A DNA stretch of 64,000 nucleotides from Siphonodentalium dalli. Its lineage: Eukaryota > Mollusca > Scaphopoda > Gadilida > Siphonodentaliidae. Of the stretch, positions 24,453 to 37,234 are shown one piece after another. The stretch spans positions 43,531,797 to 43,595,796 of the forward strand of contig CP136061.1 of assembly GCA_032622095.1 (NCBI GenBank), written 5' to 3'. The notes under the pieces are model-generated. The model saw only the letters and a program-made list of their open reading frames with translations, was not told the origin of the DNA and made no database searches. A program made the position numbers and the translations under genes. Numbering within the stretch: position 1 is the first letter of the stretch; each line of letters opens with the position of its first letter.

Positions 24453-25660
24453 CTATAACGAAAACGACATAAGTTTTTAAATTCTTCGTTTCGCTGAACC
24501 TTTTTAAGATGTAGCTACTCCACTGTTGCCATCGGCATAATTATTTTATTGGGAACCGTCGACAGCGTTGTCGAGTTTGCCGCTATATCTGCCGCAGCGT
24601 TATACCAAACAACGCCCACATATACGCTTTCAGAAAAAATATCGCATCGACGGTTAGCTGCTTAGTTCCCACAATGCAAACGGAAATTCGAAAGTGGCAA
24701 TCGTTTATCAGTGTGTTGGCTTATGAGGACAGCTCGCTCGTCGCCGACTTATATTGTTTCGTACGGCGAAAAATCGATGCAATCTTCCTGTTTGCGTTAC
24801 CCATACCTGGACTCTCACCAGACTGGAAAGAGTTCCACCGTAGAAGTCATTGGTTCCATGGCATTCTTCGGCGTATACATACCGCCTTGTATACTCGCCC
24901 TGATCTCTGTCGTTTCAAGACGAAACATGTGGAGAATGTTAGTTATAATGCCATAGTATAGCTTATAATAAATCGATACACCATGGTCAGTCACCACACT
25001 GAATGAGTTACAGACTGGAGGAATATAGATTCATGGGATTGTATGGCGTCAAAACGTATAACTTCATGCTAGCGATGATCTCCATGGTTTCAAGACAAGC
25101 AATATGGCGAGTTCTAACAACCACTAATAGGGGTACATATTCATTATTTCATTTAGAAACGATACACCACACCAAACCCTGCCCCAAAACTATTTTATAC
25201 TGTTCTTATAACTTACGGAAAAGGTTAAATGCAGTGACCATGCGTGTTTTTGTTTCATCGACAGCTGTACAAAGGTCAAATAGTTGACTTGTAACCACCC
25301 TCTATTTTTGTACATCAGATACTTGGTATCTTAGTGGGGGGGGGGGGGGGTGGGGTTACTCCGGATTCCGACTTTACGTCAGTTTCGTTTGCACAACGGG
25401 ATTCAGTTTATGGCGTAATTTTTCAATCAAGTAATTGGTATGTTCATATTATTTTAAACTTTAACGCTTTCCGAATATTAAAATACATGGATATGACTGT
25501 ATAAGCCCACTTAATCATAAGTAACGTAACTCACTTCCAGATGCCTATAACAGGCTCAGTTTACATTAATACATCCGCCATTGATTAGGGTACCGATAAT
25601 TACACTGTTGGCATAATTTTTGTTTGTTGGGATCCTATCCAATCGGTGTTCGTCAAGTTA
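24453..25660. other. Upstream region of the GPCR exon; decayed duplication
   Basis: No exon is recognised. A segment near 24890-24950 (frame reading LALISVVSRRNMWRML) has a diverged direct relative near 25068-25115 (LAMISMVSRQAIWRVL), so part of this region was tandemly duplicated about 175 bp apart. A G tract lies at about 25336-25350. I found no support for a functional protein. Confidence 0.4.
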
Positions 25661-25680
25661 CAGTGCTAGTATCATTGGAT

Positions 25681-27527
25681 AATGATGATGATGGTCTATA
25701 TGATGATGATGATGGTGATGATGATGAATTTGGTGGTGGTAACGACGATGATTATACCGATGCTGTTGATAAGCCTGATGATGATGACAATGATGATTAT
25801 CCTGATGATGGTGGTAACGACGATGACAATACCGATGCTGATGGTAATTTTGATGATGATGGTGATGATGATGATGATGGCGATGATGATGATGATAATG
25901 GTGATCGTGATGATGATGATGATCCTGATGATGATGATGATCCTGATGATGATGATTATGATGATGATGACGATGATGATGATGACGATGATGATGATAA
26001 TGATGATGATGATGATCCTGATGATGATGATGCTGATGATGATTATGATGATGATGACGATGATGATGATGATGATCCTGATGATGATGATGCTGATGAT
26101 GATTATGATTATGATGATGATGATAATTATGATGATGATGACGATGATGATGATGCTGGTGATGATGATCCTGATGATTCTGATTATGATGATGATGATG
26201 ATGATGCTGATGATGATTATGATTATGATGATGATGATGATTATGATTATGATGATCCTGATGATTCTGATTATGATGATGTTGATTATGATGATGTTGA
26301 CGACGATGAATCTGATGATGATGATGATCCTGTGATGATGATGATTATGATGATGATGATGATGACGACGACGATGATGATGCTGGTGCTGATGATGAAC
26401 CTGATGATGATGACAACGATGATCCTGATGATGATGATGATCCTGATGATGATGATGATTATGATGATGATGATGATGACGACGATGATGATGCTGGTGC
26501 TGATGATGATCCTGATGATGATGATTATGATGATGATGATGACGATGATGATGATGATGCTGGTGCTGATGATGATGCTGATGATGATCCTGATGATGAT
26601 GATGATGACGACGATGATCCTGATGATGATGATGATGATCCTGATGATGATGATGATTATGATGATGATGACGACGATGATGATGCTGGTGCTGATGATG
26701 ATCCTGATGATGATGATGATCCTGATGATGATGATGATTATGATGATGATGACGATGATGATGATGCTGGTGCTGATGATGATCCTGATGATGATGATTA
26801 TGATTATGACGACGATGATGATGATGCTGGTGCTGATGATCCTGATGATGATGCTGATGATGATCCTGATGATGATGATGATGATGACGACGATGATGAT
26901 GATCCTGGTGATGATCCTGGTGATGATGCTGATGCTGATCCTGATGGTGAGGATCCTGATGATGATTATGAATGATGATGGTGATGATAACGATGATGAT
27001 TATGATGATGGTGATGATGATGTTGATGGCGATGATGATGATGATGATGCTAATGGTGATCGTGATGATGATGATGATCCTGATGATGATGATGATGACG
27101 ATGATGATGACGATGATGATGATGATAATGATGAGGATGATGATCCTGATGATGATGATGCTGATGATGATTATGATGATGATGACGATGATGATGATGA
27201 CGATGATGATGATGATGATGATGATTATGATGATGATGATGACGAAGATTATGATGATGATGACGATGATGATGATGATGCTGATGATTATGATCCTGAT
27301 GATGATGATGCTGATGATGATTATGATGATGATGATGATTATGATGATGATGACGACGATGATGATGATGATGCTGGTGATGATGATCCTGATGATGATG
27401 ATCCTGATGATGATGATGATGATGCTGATGCTGATGATGATGATGATGATGATGATGATGGTGAGGATCCTGATGATGATGATCCTGATGATGATGATGA
27501 TGATGATGCTGATGATGATGATGATGC

Positions 27528-27559
<32 letters not shown>

Positions 27560-27573
27560 CGGATGATGACGAC

Positions 27574-27604
<31 letters not shown>

Positions 27605-27632
27605 GTGCATGATGATGATGATGGTGCATGAT
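25681..27632. repeat. 1.95-kb imperfect GAT/ATC trinucleotide microsatellite
   Basis: Nearly the whole stretch is (GAT)n interrupted by GAC, CCT, GCT, TAT and GGT triplets that recur in larger blocks, for example GATCCTGATGATGATGATGC. The plus frame reads poly-Asp with Pro/Ala/Tyr/Gly interruptions, switches to poly-Met near 26335 and returns near 26980. The minus strand reads poly-Ile, poly-His or poly-Ser. (GAT)n has stops in only one of six frames, so 660-730-codon open frames arise without selection. There is no signal peptide or flanking domain, and the frame switches argue against a protein. Confidence 0.95.
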
Positions 27633-27649
27633 AATGATTTTGCTGACTG

Positions 27650-29090
27650 CAACGACTATGACGACTAAGACAATGACGATGACATGATGCATGATAAGTA
27701 TAATGAAGTGATGATGGCTTAGACACCATGTCAATCGGGGTGTGGAGTGGTCGCCATTTATATTGTGCACATAAGTGTACATAAATATATCTTCTTCCTT
27801 CTACATGTATCACTCTATTATTTTGTATATATATAATAATATGCCCTGTAATGTTGCAATGGGTCAAATGATAAAGAATATAATGATATAGGGTCACCAC
27901 GTCATGTGTTTTGAAAATCGATGGAAATAATTTTGAGCTCCAAACGTCTGTTCTCCCTGTAACTTGTCCAATCTTGGAATTCGACTCACGCCGATCCTTT
28001 TAATGATAGCGATAAGCTGGGAAAAGTGCCCGCGGATTAAGGGAGAAAACAAAGACCAAACATATACGCCGGGTTATGCTCTCTGTATCATACTGGTTCA
28101 GTTCTTGTTTAAAAGCCTCATGGGTTCTGGAAAGCAATTAGCCTTAACGATGAGCCTATATAAACCGACAGTTGACCCAAATACAGAGATCTAGTTATGT
28201 TGTACGCTATATCAAACTAAAACGTTTCGATGCAAAAATGTCCCAAAGGAAATCTACCCCAAAGAAATGTATTAGCCGCGAACGCGTTCCAATTTACCTC
28301 GCGGTGAAAGATGCCTTATCTTTGTATCAGCGCGTGTAATGAAAATTCACCAAAGAAACTTATTAGACAAGGGCACCAAAATCGCCCGATTGCCCTATAA
28401 AAGTTAAGCGAATATCCAAGTTCGCCGTAATCGTAGATGGACGTTTCTGAGCAATGAATTATTATTGGTTTTGTGCGAAAAAGTCGCATACCGTGTACAA
28501 TTTTTGGTTGATTTGGATTCTATACTGATACGCTTAAACGTGGATAGTATCGTGTTTAGACGAATCCGCGCCCGCCTTGCATGCATTGTGCGTTGGCGCC
28601 TTGCGTTGACATTAGATATTAGGCAACGCAACTAATGCGTTCAGACGACGTCTGCAATGTGTCCGATACGTAGTATCCGTTAACGCATACAACGGTGAGG
28701 TTCGATTTGCAATGTAATTCAATCCCTAACGCATTCCTTCTATATGGTGTGGAAGCGCTTGCGCCATGACGTCATGCCGTTTCCGCAGTTTTTTTCTTCT
28801 TTTTTTGCAATGGGTCAAGTGAATATAAGATAAGTCCTGCCATCAGAGGTATATGCTCAATTTTACTGCGTCTTTACCAACAGAATGAAGCCATAATGTC
28901 CATCTCTACGTAGACATGAAGCCGAGGAGCTGTTTCCGCGGAACACATTTTATTTAATCTCTGATGAATTCTTTAAAAGGCATTATATGGGGATGTCAAG
29001 AAATTCTAATAGCAATACGCTTACATGTCACTTGAATCGCATTATAAAGCATTAAACCTAGAAATTATACCACGGAGCAATCATAGAGGT
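27650..29090. other. Non-coding stretch, nothing recognised
   Basis: No supported gene or element. Confidence 0.4.
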
Positions 29091-29109
29091 TTCTGAGGGT
29101 GTCCTACAG

Positions 29110-29175
29110 TCAGTTTCTGTGTGGTAAAATTGTACTATACACGCCGATGCGCCGTGTGCATATTTATTACTTAAT
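29110..29175 (+). repeat. Fragment of the repeat found at 54181-54385
   Basis: The words CAGTTTCTGTGTGGTAAAAT and CTATACACGCCGATGCGCCG recur, in inverted or direct form, in the nested hairpin at 54158-54385. This is a solo partial copy. Confidence 0.55.
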
Positions 29176-29703
29176 TGCATCGATGTATAAGTACGCTTTA
29201 CTTAGAATCATAGTTCGATCCTACATGAACTGGACAACAGTTAAAAAATTGTGTATTGTATTTACCCATGTCGTTGACAGATGGATGATCATTATGGAAC
29301 AAGCTGTTTCTACAGGGGACACACTACCTGCTTCACCTGCACCGTGTGGTACTGCCGATGGTGATGGGAATATGCTAAACTATATCTCCAAACATGCCAA
29401 CATTGTGGCTTTAAGACGTAATCTTCTGATCCCGCTAATTTGAGTTGTCGTTGGGATCAAACGTGAACTACTAATACGCTGGGATGTGGCGATTACATAG
29501 CTAATATATTTGATTAAAATAAAAATATTTCTGGTAGGCTATGCCACGGAAGGACTCTATAGCATTTAGAAAAAATGGTACAGTAAGGAACAGAATAATT
29601 AATCAGAATGTTTTTCACCAATCAAGTTCCCCGAAGTGGAGAAACAATTAACAGGAATTTCCACCAAATAATAAACACTGATTAAATTGATACCAGTATA
29701 TGT

Positions 29704-30074
29704 ATATTAAAGACATATTATGGACTTGTTCGGGTGCAAGGAATTGATAAGTTAGTACTCAGGCAATATGCCAACCTGAGGAATGTGGCATTCTACTAAC
29801 ATCGCCGAAAATTTCAAAGAAATCGACATACCACTCCATAGAAAACATCCTCTGAACTACGCTCAATTGTAAATATTTACATCTCGATTCGGGATGCAAC
29901 TATTGGCGATAAACTAACACAAATTATTATGCCACCGAGAGTCATTGCCTTTAGTTAATATATAAGAATGTTCATTGTCAATTTGGATGAACTGATTGTA
30001 AAAAATAACTACTTTGAGCAAGATTATTCTCAACTTCTATTTCATCACCCTACCGTAGTGTTTCACATCACTTT
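29704..30074. repeat. Dispersed repeat, copy 2 (inverse of 192-570)
   Basis: See the copy at 192-570. Matching blocks include CTCAATTGTAAATATTTACA, ACCACTCCATAGAAAACATC and TTTGAGCAAGATTATTCTCA. The order of blocks is conserved across the whole length. Confidence 0.7.
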
Positions 30075-30189
30075 AAGCAAATATAAATGTGGAGAATAAA
30101 TGTGATTATTAATAATTGGAACTAAATATCCATGTCAAATCTGTGTTGGATATGTATGTTCCGATATCAAGTGAATGGTCAATGAATAT

Positions 30190-30590
30190 ATGACCCGCCA
30201 TATCAAATCCAGTCGTTAGGCCAATGCATATATAAGAGAATGCATTGGCCTAACAATTTTTTATCATTTTTTTTAAATAAAAGTTTCTTACAATTTTTAG
30301 GACATAAAATAAAAAAACATCCATTACCCTGCAGGGAGCCCCACACATATATAGAAGCATATAGAAGAGTGTCGTCTGCTCATGTTTGTCTGGGGCTCTG
30401 TATGGGTGAAATTATAAAATTGTTAAAGAATACAAGAAAAATTTATTACAATTGTAAAAAATTGTTAGGCCAATGCATTCTCTTATATATGCGAGGCGAC
30501 CTATGGTCGACTCGCATATATAAGGGAATGCATTGGCACAGGGTAAAAAAAATCCCGACTTACGACTTTATTTCATATGGCGGGTCACAT
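30190..30590. mobile_element. piggyBac-type MITE family, copy 3, inside outer inverted arms
   Basis: Two copies of the family hairpin word (CCAATGCATTCTCTTATATA / inverse) lie at about 30220-30250 and 30470-30540, separated by A/T-rich filler. They sit between outer inverse arms ATGACCCGCCATAT (30190-30203) and ATATGGCGGGTCACAT (30575-30590). No TTAA termini are recognisable at this copy. Confidence 0.5.
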
Positions 30591-31116
30591 ATGTGTTCAT
30601 TGTCGATGTTTTTTTTAGCCTTTTCCAGGACATAAACCACAGCATGCACTAGTTGAGTAATCTAGCCTTGACGTGCGATGAAATATATAAAGATGTACTA
30701 GCTTCAAAAGGTAGAACAATTTGCCTCCCTAAAATTATGGGCTGCAATATCTGAAAATAACGACGAACTAAAACGCGTCAGATCATTTATCACGAACGGG
30801 TGTCATGAAATGAAATGAAAGATGGATAACATTATTCCACGGGGAAATCACGTTGAATGTGAAATTTGTCAGCTGTTCTATAATATTGTCGAATTGCGTA
30901 AATCAAATAGCTTTGACATCACAACAGTATAGATATGTGGCTTTATGTGCATAACATGTGTGCAAATAACCCCAGAGAAGATACTAAGAAGATTATACAG
31001 GGTACCTTTCCAGTATATTAATTTTTAATGAGGACTCCATACTAAGAACATAATTCTAATTCGAATGGCTTTCTGTAATGGGATTGTGTCTTTAAATAAT
31101 TCACAATGGCCATATT

Positions 31117-31369
31117 ATGCCCTGTGCCAATGCATTCTCTTATATATGCGAGTCGACCATAGGTCGCCTCGCATATATAAGAGAATGCATTGGCCTAAAA
31201 AAAATCTTTTTTTTAACACTTTTTACCATTTTTTCTTACATTCTTTAACAATTTTATAATTTTTAATGTGTTAAGCCAATGCATTCTCTTATATATGCGA
31301 GGCGACCTATGGTCGACTCGCATATATAAGAGAATGCATTGGCACAGGGCCCTTCTGTTGGGTAAAGGG
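31117..31369. mobile_element. piggyBac-type MITE, copy 4 (left end replaced)
   Basis: Two hairpin blocks (31130-31195 and 31275-31346) flank the family T-rich spacer. The right end keeps the terminus (TTCTGTTGGGTAAAGGG then TTAA at 31370-31373). The left terminus is missing. Instead a 25-bp direct repeat starting TTAAATAATTCACAATGG flanks the element (31092-31116 and 31370-31394). Confidence 0.65.
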
Positions 31370-31399
31370 TTAAATAATTCACAATGGCCATATTTCGCC

Positions 31400-32690
31400 A
31401 TGTTCTCGGATTGAACTCCAATGTTATGTTCTTCAGTGGTCTGCTCTTCGTAGCTTAGCGAATCAACTGATACATGCATGCAGACACTATCTGACATAAA
31501 TTTCTAAATATTAACGAATACTTCCGAAAACTAATCAATGAAGGAAGGTGGATGATAAGTGTCCAGAACAGTTCAATTTGAAGTACAACTTGAATGCACA
31601 TGTATGCACCCAATGATAGGTATATATACGGACGTATCGCACTATTATAATACAATATACATGTACGGTGTAATTTGGTTCCCAATCGGTATGGCGAACA
31701 AATGCAACTTCTGTTGTATTTAAGCGTCAAACAGGGTATACAAGAAAACCATAGTCAGAAATGGTAACGCCACCAAGATCATATTATTAGCCATAAATAT
31801 AAACTATAATATAAAATATATTGGTTACATTAATGCACCGCCTCAGAATTCCGTTAAAACAACTAATCCTTCAAATTATTACAAAAAACTACGGCTTATT
31901 ACTGCAGGTTTTTCATTCACCAAACCAGAAAGCTTCTAAATGCGGATAAAAAATTGGGTCCCGCCATAACATCTTCAAGTGTGCATGGCCCAGCCATTAT
32001 TCATACCTAAACACGGTCAGATTAGCCTTCCTACAATATCCTAAAACAATAAAGCTTCTCAAATGATCGGCATAGTCAGTAGAACTTTCACGAACTTGGA
32101 CATTCCAACTACAGCTTTTACCGGATTTGGGGTCGCAGTACAACTTTAACGCGTCCAAAAATAACCGGAAAAACCAATTATCTATTAATAAAATCCCCAT
32201 GGGACCACACATTTCTAAAATTTGTAGAACAGTATACACCGGTGGCGTTAATGATGCTGACGAATATATCGTTAGAAATCCAATGAGATGAGTACCCCCT
32301 CTCAATATGTGCATCGAGGAACCGGTATATATATACAGCTGCAAACCCACACACTTCGCATCACTTATATGGGTAATTTAAAGCGATTCACAACATTCGT
32401 TGTTCAAATATGTCCTAGCGGTCTATCGCTCTTGTGTCGGTAGCTATACAACATGTAGCTCGACAAATACATGATGTTTATATACGCACTCAATAAATGT
32501 ATCTATTAAAAATCGTTGGGGTATAGTATATATCGCCTCAGAAGTTCTGAGCACCTTTTTGGTGAAACGTTATGTTGTGAAACGTTGTGAAAATATATGT
32601 TGGCCAACATCGAACACGCGAAGGCATGCAATGCAATTGTTTCTAAATTAAATCTCGAACAATATGCTTATGGCCCTTTAACTGTATAGA
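31400..32690. other. Non-coding stretch, nothing recognised
   Basis: The open frame at 31997-32350 (-) has no domain I can name. Confidence 0.35.
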
Positions 32691-32739
32691 AAGAAGAAGA
32701 GGCAACATTTTACTATGTAGACTTCGAAAAAGATGTGGT

Positions 32740-32985
32740 GATTTGAACGGAGACAAACCCCAAATGTAATTATGGATAAACATCGAAGATGCTGATCACT
32801 TTCTGTTTACTTGTCGTCTTTATTTAAAAAAAATAGCTGGCACTGGACTTCTACTTTGCGGACCACCACACATTTCCTATACAGAAAACTGTATCTCACA
32901 GCTCACCACAACCAGATTCTACATAATCACATATATTACCTGCACACTTTGATTCAACACTTTACCCTATCCCTGAACAAACCTG
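32740..32985 (+). pseudogene. Probable LINE C-terminal fragment
   Basis: The plus frame reads IEDADHFLFTCRLYLKK, the pattern of the Cys/His-containing C-terminal segment of some LINE ORF2 proteins ('HFLFxCxxY'). In-frame stops lie upstream and the fragment ends at the start of the Helitron-like array. Confidence 0.5.
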
Positions 32986-33179
32986 ATATCTCATATATAT
33001 TTTGAAGACCTCTGTCTGTATGTTTGTTTGTTTGTCTGTCTGTCTGTCTGTCTGTCATTAATACAAATCTACGATTCTCGACCGATCGGGACGAAACTTG
33101 GTACGTGTGTGTAGTTTGACCAGGCGGTGAACGTTGTCGTATTGGCGAGCCCGTGCGGCGCCCGCTTCGCGCATGCGCA

Positions 33180-36100
33180 GACGAGATATCGGAAATGGGT
33201 GGAGCTATCGACTTGAAATTTGCTATGTGAATGTATCTTGCCCCGGATACGAATTTTATCGGGTCCCCGAGCCCGTGCGACACCAGCTTCGCACATGCGC
33301 AGACGAGATCTCGGAAACGGGTGGAGCTATCGACTTGAAATTTGCTATGTGAATGTATCTTGCCCCGGATACGAATTTTATCGGGTCGCCGAGCCCGTGC
33401 GACGCCAGCTTCGCGCATGCGCAGACGAGATCTCGGAAACGGGTGCTATCGACTTGAAATTTGGTTTTTGAAACGGGTGGAGCTATCGACTTGAAATTTG
33501 GTTTTTGAATAGCCCGGACAACGTCGGGCTCATCGGCTAGTCTCATATATATTTTGAAGACCTCTGTCTGTATGTATGTTTGTTTGTTTGTCTGTTTGTC
33601 TGTCTGTCATTTATACAAATCTACGATTCTCGACCGATCGGGACGAAACTTGGTACGTGTGTGTAGTTTGACCAGGCGGTGAACGTTGTCGTATTGGCGA
33701 GCCCGTGCGGCGCCCGCTTCGCGCATGCGCAGACGAGATCTCGGAAACGGGTGGAGCTATCGACTTGAAATTTGCTATGTGAATGTATCTTGCCCCGGAT
33801 GCGAATTTTATCGGGTCGCCGAGCCCGTGCGACACCAGCTTCGCGCATGCGCAGACGAGATCTCGGAAACGGGTGGAGCTATCGACTTGAAATTTGGTAT
33901 GTGAATAGCCCGGATGAATAGCCCGGACAACGTCGGGCTCATCGGCTATCTCATATATATTTTGAAGACCTCTGTTTGTTTGTTTGTCTGTCTGTCTGTC
34001 ATTTATACAAATCTACGATTCTCAACCGATCGGGACGAAACTTGGTACGTGTGTGTAGTTTGACCGGGCGGTGAACGTTGTCGTATTGGCGAGCCCGTGC
34101 GGCGCCCGCTTCGCGCATGCGCAGACGAGATCTCGGAAACGGGTGGAGCTATCGACTTGAAATTTGCTATGTGAATGTATCTTGCCCCGGATACGAATTT
34201 TATCGGGTCGCCGAGCCCGTGCGACGCCAGCTTCGCGCATGCGCAGACGAGATCTCGGAAACGGGTGGAGCTATCGACTTGAAATTTGGTATGTGAATGT
34301 ATCTTGCCCCGGATACGAATTTTATCGGGTCGCCGAGCCCGTGCGACGCCAGCTTCGCGCATGCGCAGACCAGATCTCGGAAACGGGTAGAGCTATCGTC
34401 TTGAAATTTCGGGCTGGGTAGAGCTATCGACTTGAAATTTGGTTTTTGAATAGCCCGGACAACGTCGGGCTCATCGGCTAGTCTCTTATATATTTTGAAG
34501 ACCTCTGTCTGTATGTTTGTCTGTCTGTCGGTCTGTCATTAATACAAATCTACGATTCTCGACCGATCGGGACGAAACTTGGTACGTGAGTGTAGTTTGA
34601 CCAGGCGGTAAACGTTGTCGTATTGGCGAGCCCGTGCGGCGCCGCTTCGCGCATGCGCAGACGAGATCTCGGAAACGGGTGGAGCTATCGACTTGAAATT
34701 TGCTATGTGAATGTATCTTGCCCCGGATACGAATTATATCGGGTCGCCGAGCCCGTGCGACACCAGCTTCGTGCATGCGCAGACGAGATCTCGGAAACGG
34801 GTGGAGCTATCGACTTGAAATTTGCTATGTGAATGTATCTTGCCCCGGATACGAATTTTATCGGGTCGCCGAGCCCGTGCGACGCCAGCTTCGCGCATGC
34901 GCAGACCAGATCTCGGAAACGGGTAGAGCTATCGACTTGAAATTTAGTTTTTCAATAGCCCGGACAACGTCGGGCTCATCGGCTAGTCTCATATATATTT
35001 TGAAGACCTCTGTTTGTTTGTTTGTTTGTTTGTTTGTCTGTCTGTCTGTCATTTATACAAATCTACGGAAAACGTAGATCTCGGAAACGGGTGGAGCTAT
35101 CGACTTGAAATTTGCTATGTGAATGTATCTTGCCCCGGATACGAATTTTATCGGGTCGCCGAGCCCGTGCGACACCAGCTTCGCGCATGCGCAGACGAGA
35201 TCTCGGAAACGGGTGGAGCTATCGACTTGAAATTTGGTATGTGAATGTATCTTGCCCCGGATACGAATTGTATCGGGTCGCCGAGCCCGTGCGACGTCAG
35301 CTTCGCGCATGCGCAGACGAGATCTCGGAAACGGGTGGAGCTATCGACTTGAAATTTGGTATGTGAATGTATCTTGCCCCGGATACGAATTTTACCGGGT
35401 CGCCGAGCCCGTGCGACGCCAGCTTCGCGCATGCGCAGACCAGATCTCGGAAACGGGTAGTGCTATCGACTTGAAATCGTCGGGCTGGGTAGAGCTATCG
35501 ACTTGAAATTTGGTTTTTGAATAGCCCGGACAACGTCGGGCTCATCGGCTAGTCTCATATATATTTTGAAGACCTCTGTCTGTATGTATGTTTGTTTGTT
35601 TGTTTGTTTGTCTGTCATTTATACAAATCTACGATTCTCGACCGATCGGGACGAAACTTGGTACGTGTGTGTAGTTTGACCAGGCGGTGAACATTGTCGT
35701 ATTGGCGAGCCCGTGCGGCGCCCGCTTCGCGCATGCGCAGACGAGATCTCGGAAACGGGTGGAGCTATCGACTTGATATTTGGTATGTGAATGTATCTTG
35801 CCCCGGATGCGAATTTTATCGGGTCGCCGAGCCCATGCGACGCCAGCTTCGCGCATGCGCAGACGAGATCTCGGCAACGGGTGGAGCTATCGACTTGAAA
35901 TTTGGTATGTGAATGTGTCTTGCCCCGGATACGAATTTTATCGGGTCGCCGAGCCCGTGCGACGTCAGCTTCGCGCATGCGCAGACCGGATCTCGGAAAT
36001 GGGTGGAGCTATCGACTTGAAATTTGGTTTTTGAATAGCCCGGACAACGTCGGGCTCATCGGCTAGTCTCATATATATTTTGAAGACCTCTGTCTGTATG

Positions 36101-36530
36101 TATGTTTGTTTGTTTGTCTGTCATTTATACAAATCTACGATTCTCGACCGATCGGGACGAAACTTGGTACGTGTGTGTAGTTTGACCGGGCGGTGAACGT
36201 TGTCGTATTGGCGAGCCCGTGCGGCGCCCGCTTCGCGCATGCGCAGACGAGATCTCGGAAACGGGTGGAGCTATCGACTTGATATTTGGTATGTGAATGT
36301 ATCTTGCCCCGGATGCGAATTTTATCGGGTCGCCGAGCCCGTGCGACGCCAGCTTCGCGCATGCGCAGACGAGATCTCGGCAACGGGTGGAGCTATCGAC
36401 TTGAAATTTGGTATGTGAATGTGTCTTGCCCCGGATACGAATTTTATCGGGTCGCCGAGCCCGTGCGACGTCAGCTTCGCGCATGCGCAGACCGGATCTC
36501 GGAAACGGGTGGAGCTATCGACTTGAAATT
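33180..36530 (+). repeat. 122-bp subrepeats within Helitron-like units 1-7
   Basis: The unit is 122 bp: GAGATCTCGGAAACGGGTGG, AGCTATCGACTTGAAATTTG, ... CCGAGCCCGTGCGACGCCAG, CTTCGCGCATGCGCAGAC. Two or three copies occur per element, with a truncated first copy after GTCGTATTGGCGAGCCCG. Many overlapping open frames of 70-120 codons on both strands are repeat-encoded and share one pseudo-peptide pattern, so none is called as a gene. Confidence 0.9.
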
Positions 36531-36649
36531 TGTTTTTTGAATAGCCCGGACAACGTCGGGCTCATCGGCTAGTCTAATATATATTTTGGGACTTATGTCT
36601 GTCTGTCTGTTTGATTGTTAGCAATGGCCCGGAAAACTGCCGGACGGAT

Positions 36650-37150
36650 TACGACGAAATTTCATACCTAGGTGTACTTTTGTCAGGGGAGTGTTTTGGA
36701 CGGTCAAATCGTGACCCCGATCTGACCTTGACCTTCAAATGGTCAATTAAAGGTAAAATCGCGCCTTTCGAACGGATTTCGACGAAATTTGATACGTATG
36801 GGGTACTTTTGTCCGGGAAGTGTTTTGGACGGGTCAAATCGTGACCCAGATCTGACCTTGATCTTCAAAATGGTCAATTCAAGGTCAAATCGCGCCTTTC
36901 GATCGGATTTCGACGAAATTTGATACCTAGGGGTACTTTTGTCCGGTGAGTTTTTTGGACGGGTCAAATCGTTACCCCGACCTGACCTTGTCCTTCAAAA
37001 TGGTCAATTCAAGGTCAAATCGCGATTTCGACGAAATTGATACCTAGGGATACTTTTGTCTGGGGAGTGTTTTGGACGGGTCAAATCGTGACCCCGACCT
37101 GACCTTGACCTTCAAAATGGTCAATTCAAGGTCAAATCGCGCCTTTCGAT
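36650..37150 (+). repeat. Roughly 120-bp tandem subrepeats in Helitron-like unit 8
   Basis: There are four diverged copies of a different unit (ATTTCGACGAAATTTGATAC, then GGGTACTTTTGTCCGGGGAG, then CCTGACCTTGACCTTCAAAA). The element keeps the same terminal structure as units 1-7 but has a distinct core. Confidence 0.8.
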
Positions 37151-37200
37151 GGATGAAAGCAGAGGGGAAACAGCCCGGACGAATTCGGGTTACCCTGCTA

Positions 37201-37201
<1 letters not shown>

Positions 37202-37234
<33 letters not shown>

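Larger units (their letters stand above)
32989..37201 (+). mobile_element. Head-to-tail array of eight Helitron-like non-autonomous elements
   Basis: Eight units abut one another: 32989-33540, 33541-33948, 33949-34481, 34482-34986, 34987-35552, 35553-36066, 36067-36572 and 36573-37201. Each starts TCTCATATATATTTTG (TCTAATATATATTTTG in the last), followed by a TCTG/TTTG microsatellite and tandem subrepeats. Each ends with a GC hairpin (GCCCGGACAACGTCGGGC), 7-8 nt and CTAG; the second ends in CTA. A 5'-TC end, a 3' hairpin plus CTRR and insertion between A and T (A at 32988, T at 37202) are Helitron hallmarks. No Rep/helicase is encoded. Confidence 0.8.

Noticed and set aside
25624-27900. Very long open frames (662 and 734 codons) encoding poly-Asp/Met and poly-Ile/His
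   Set aside because: They are produced by a (GAT)n microsatellite that lacks stops in five of six frames. The composition changes class at indels, and there is no signal peptide or other domain.
32954-36540. Dozens of overlapping 70-120-codon frames with similar peptides on both strands
   Set aside because: All are translations of the 122-bp subrepeats in the Helitron-like array. 122 is not a multiple of three and the frames follow repeat copies, not genes.
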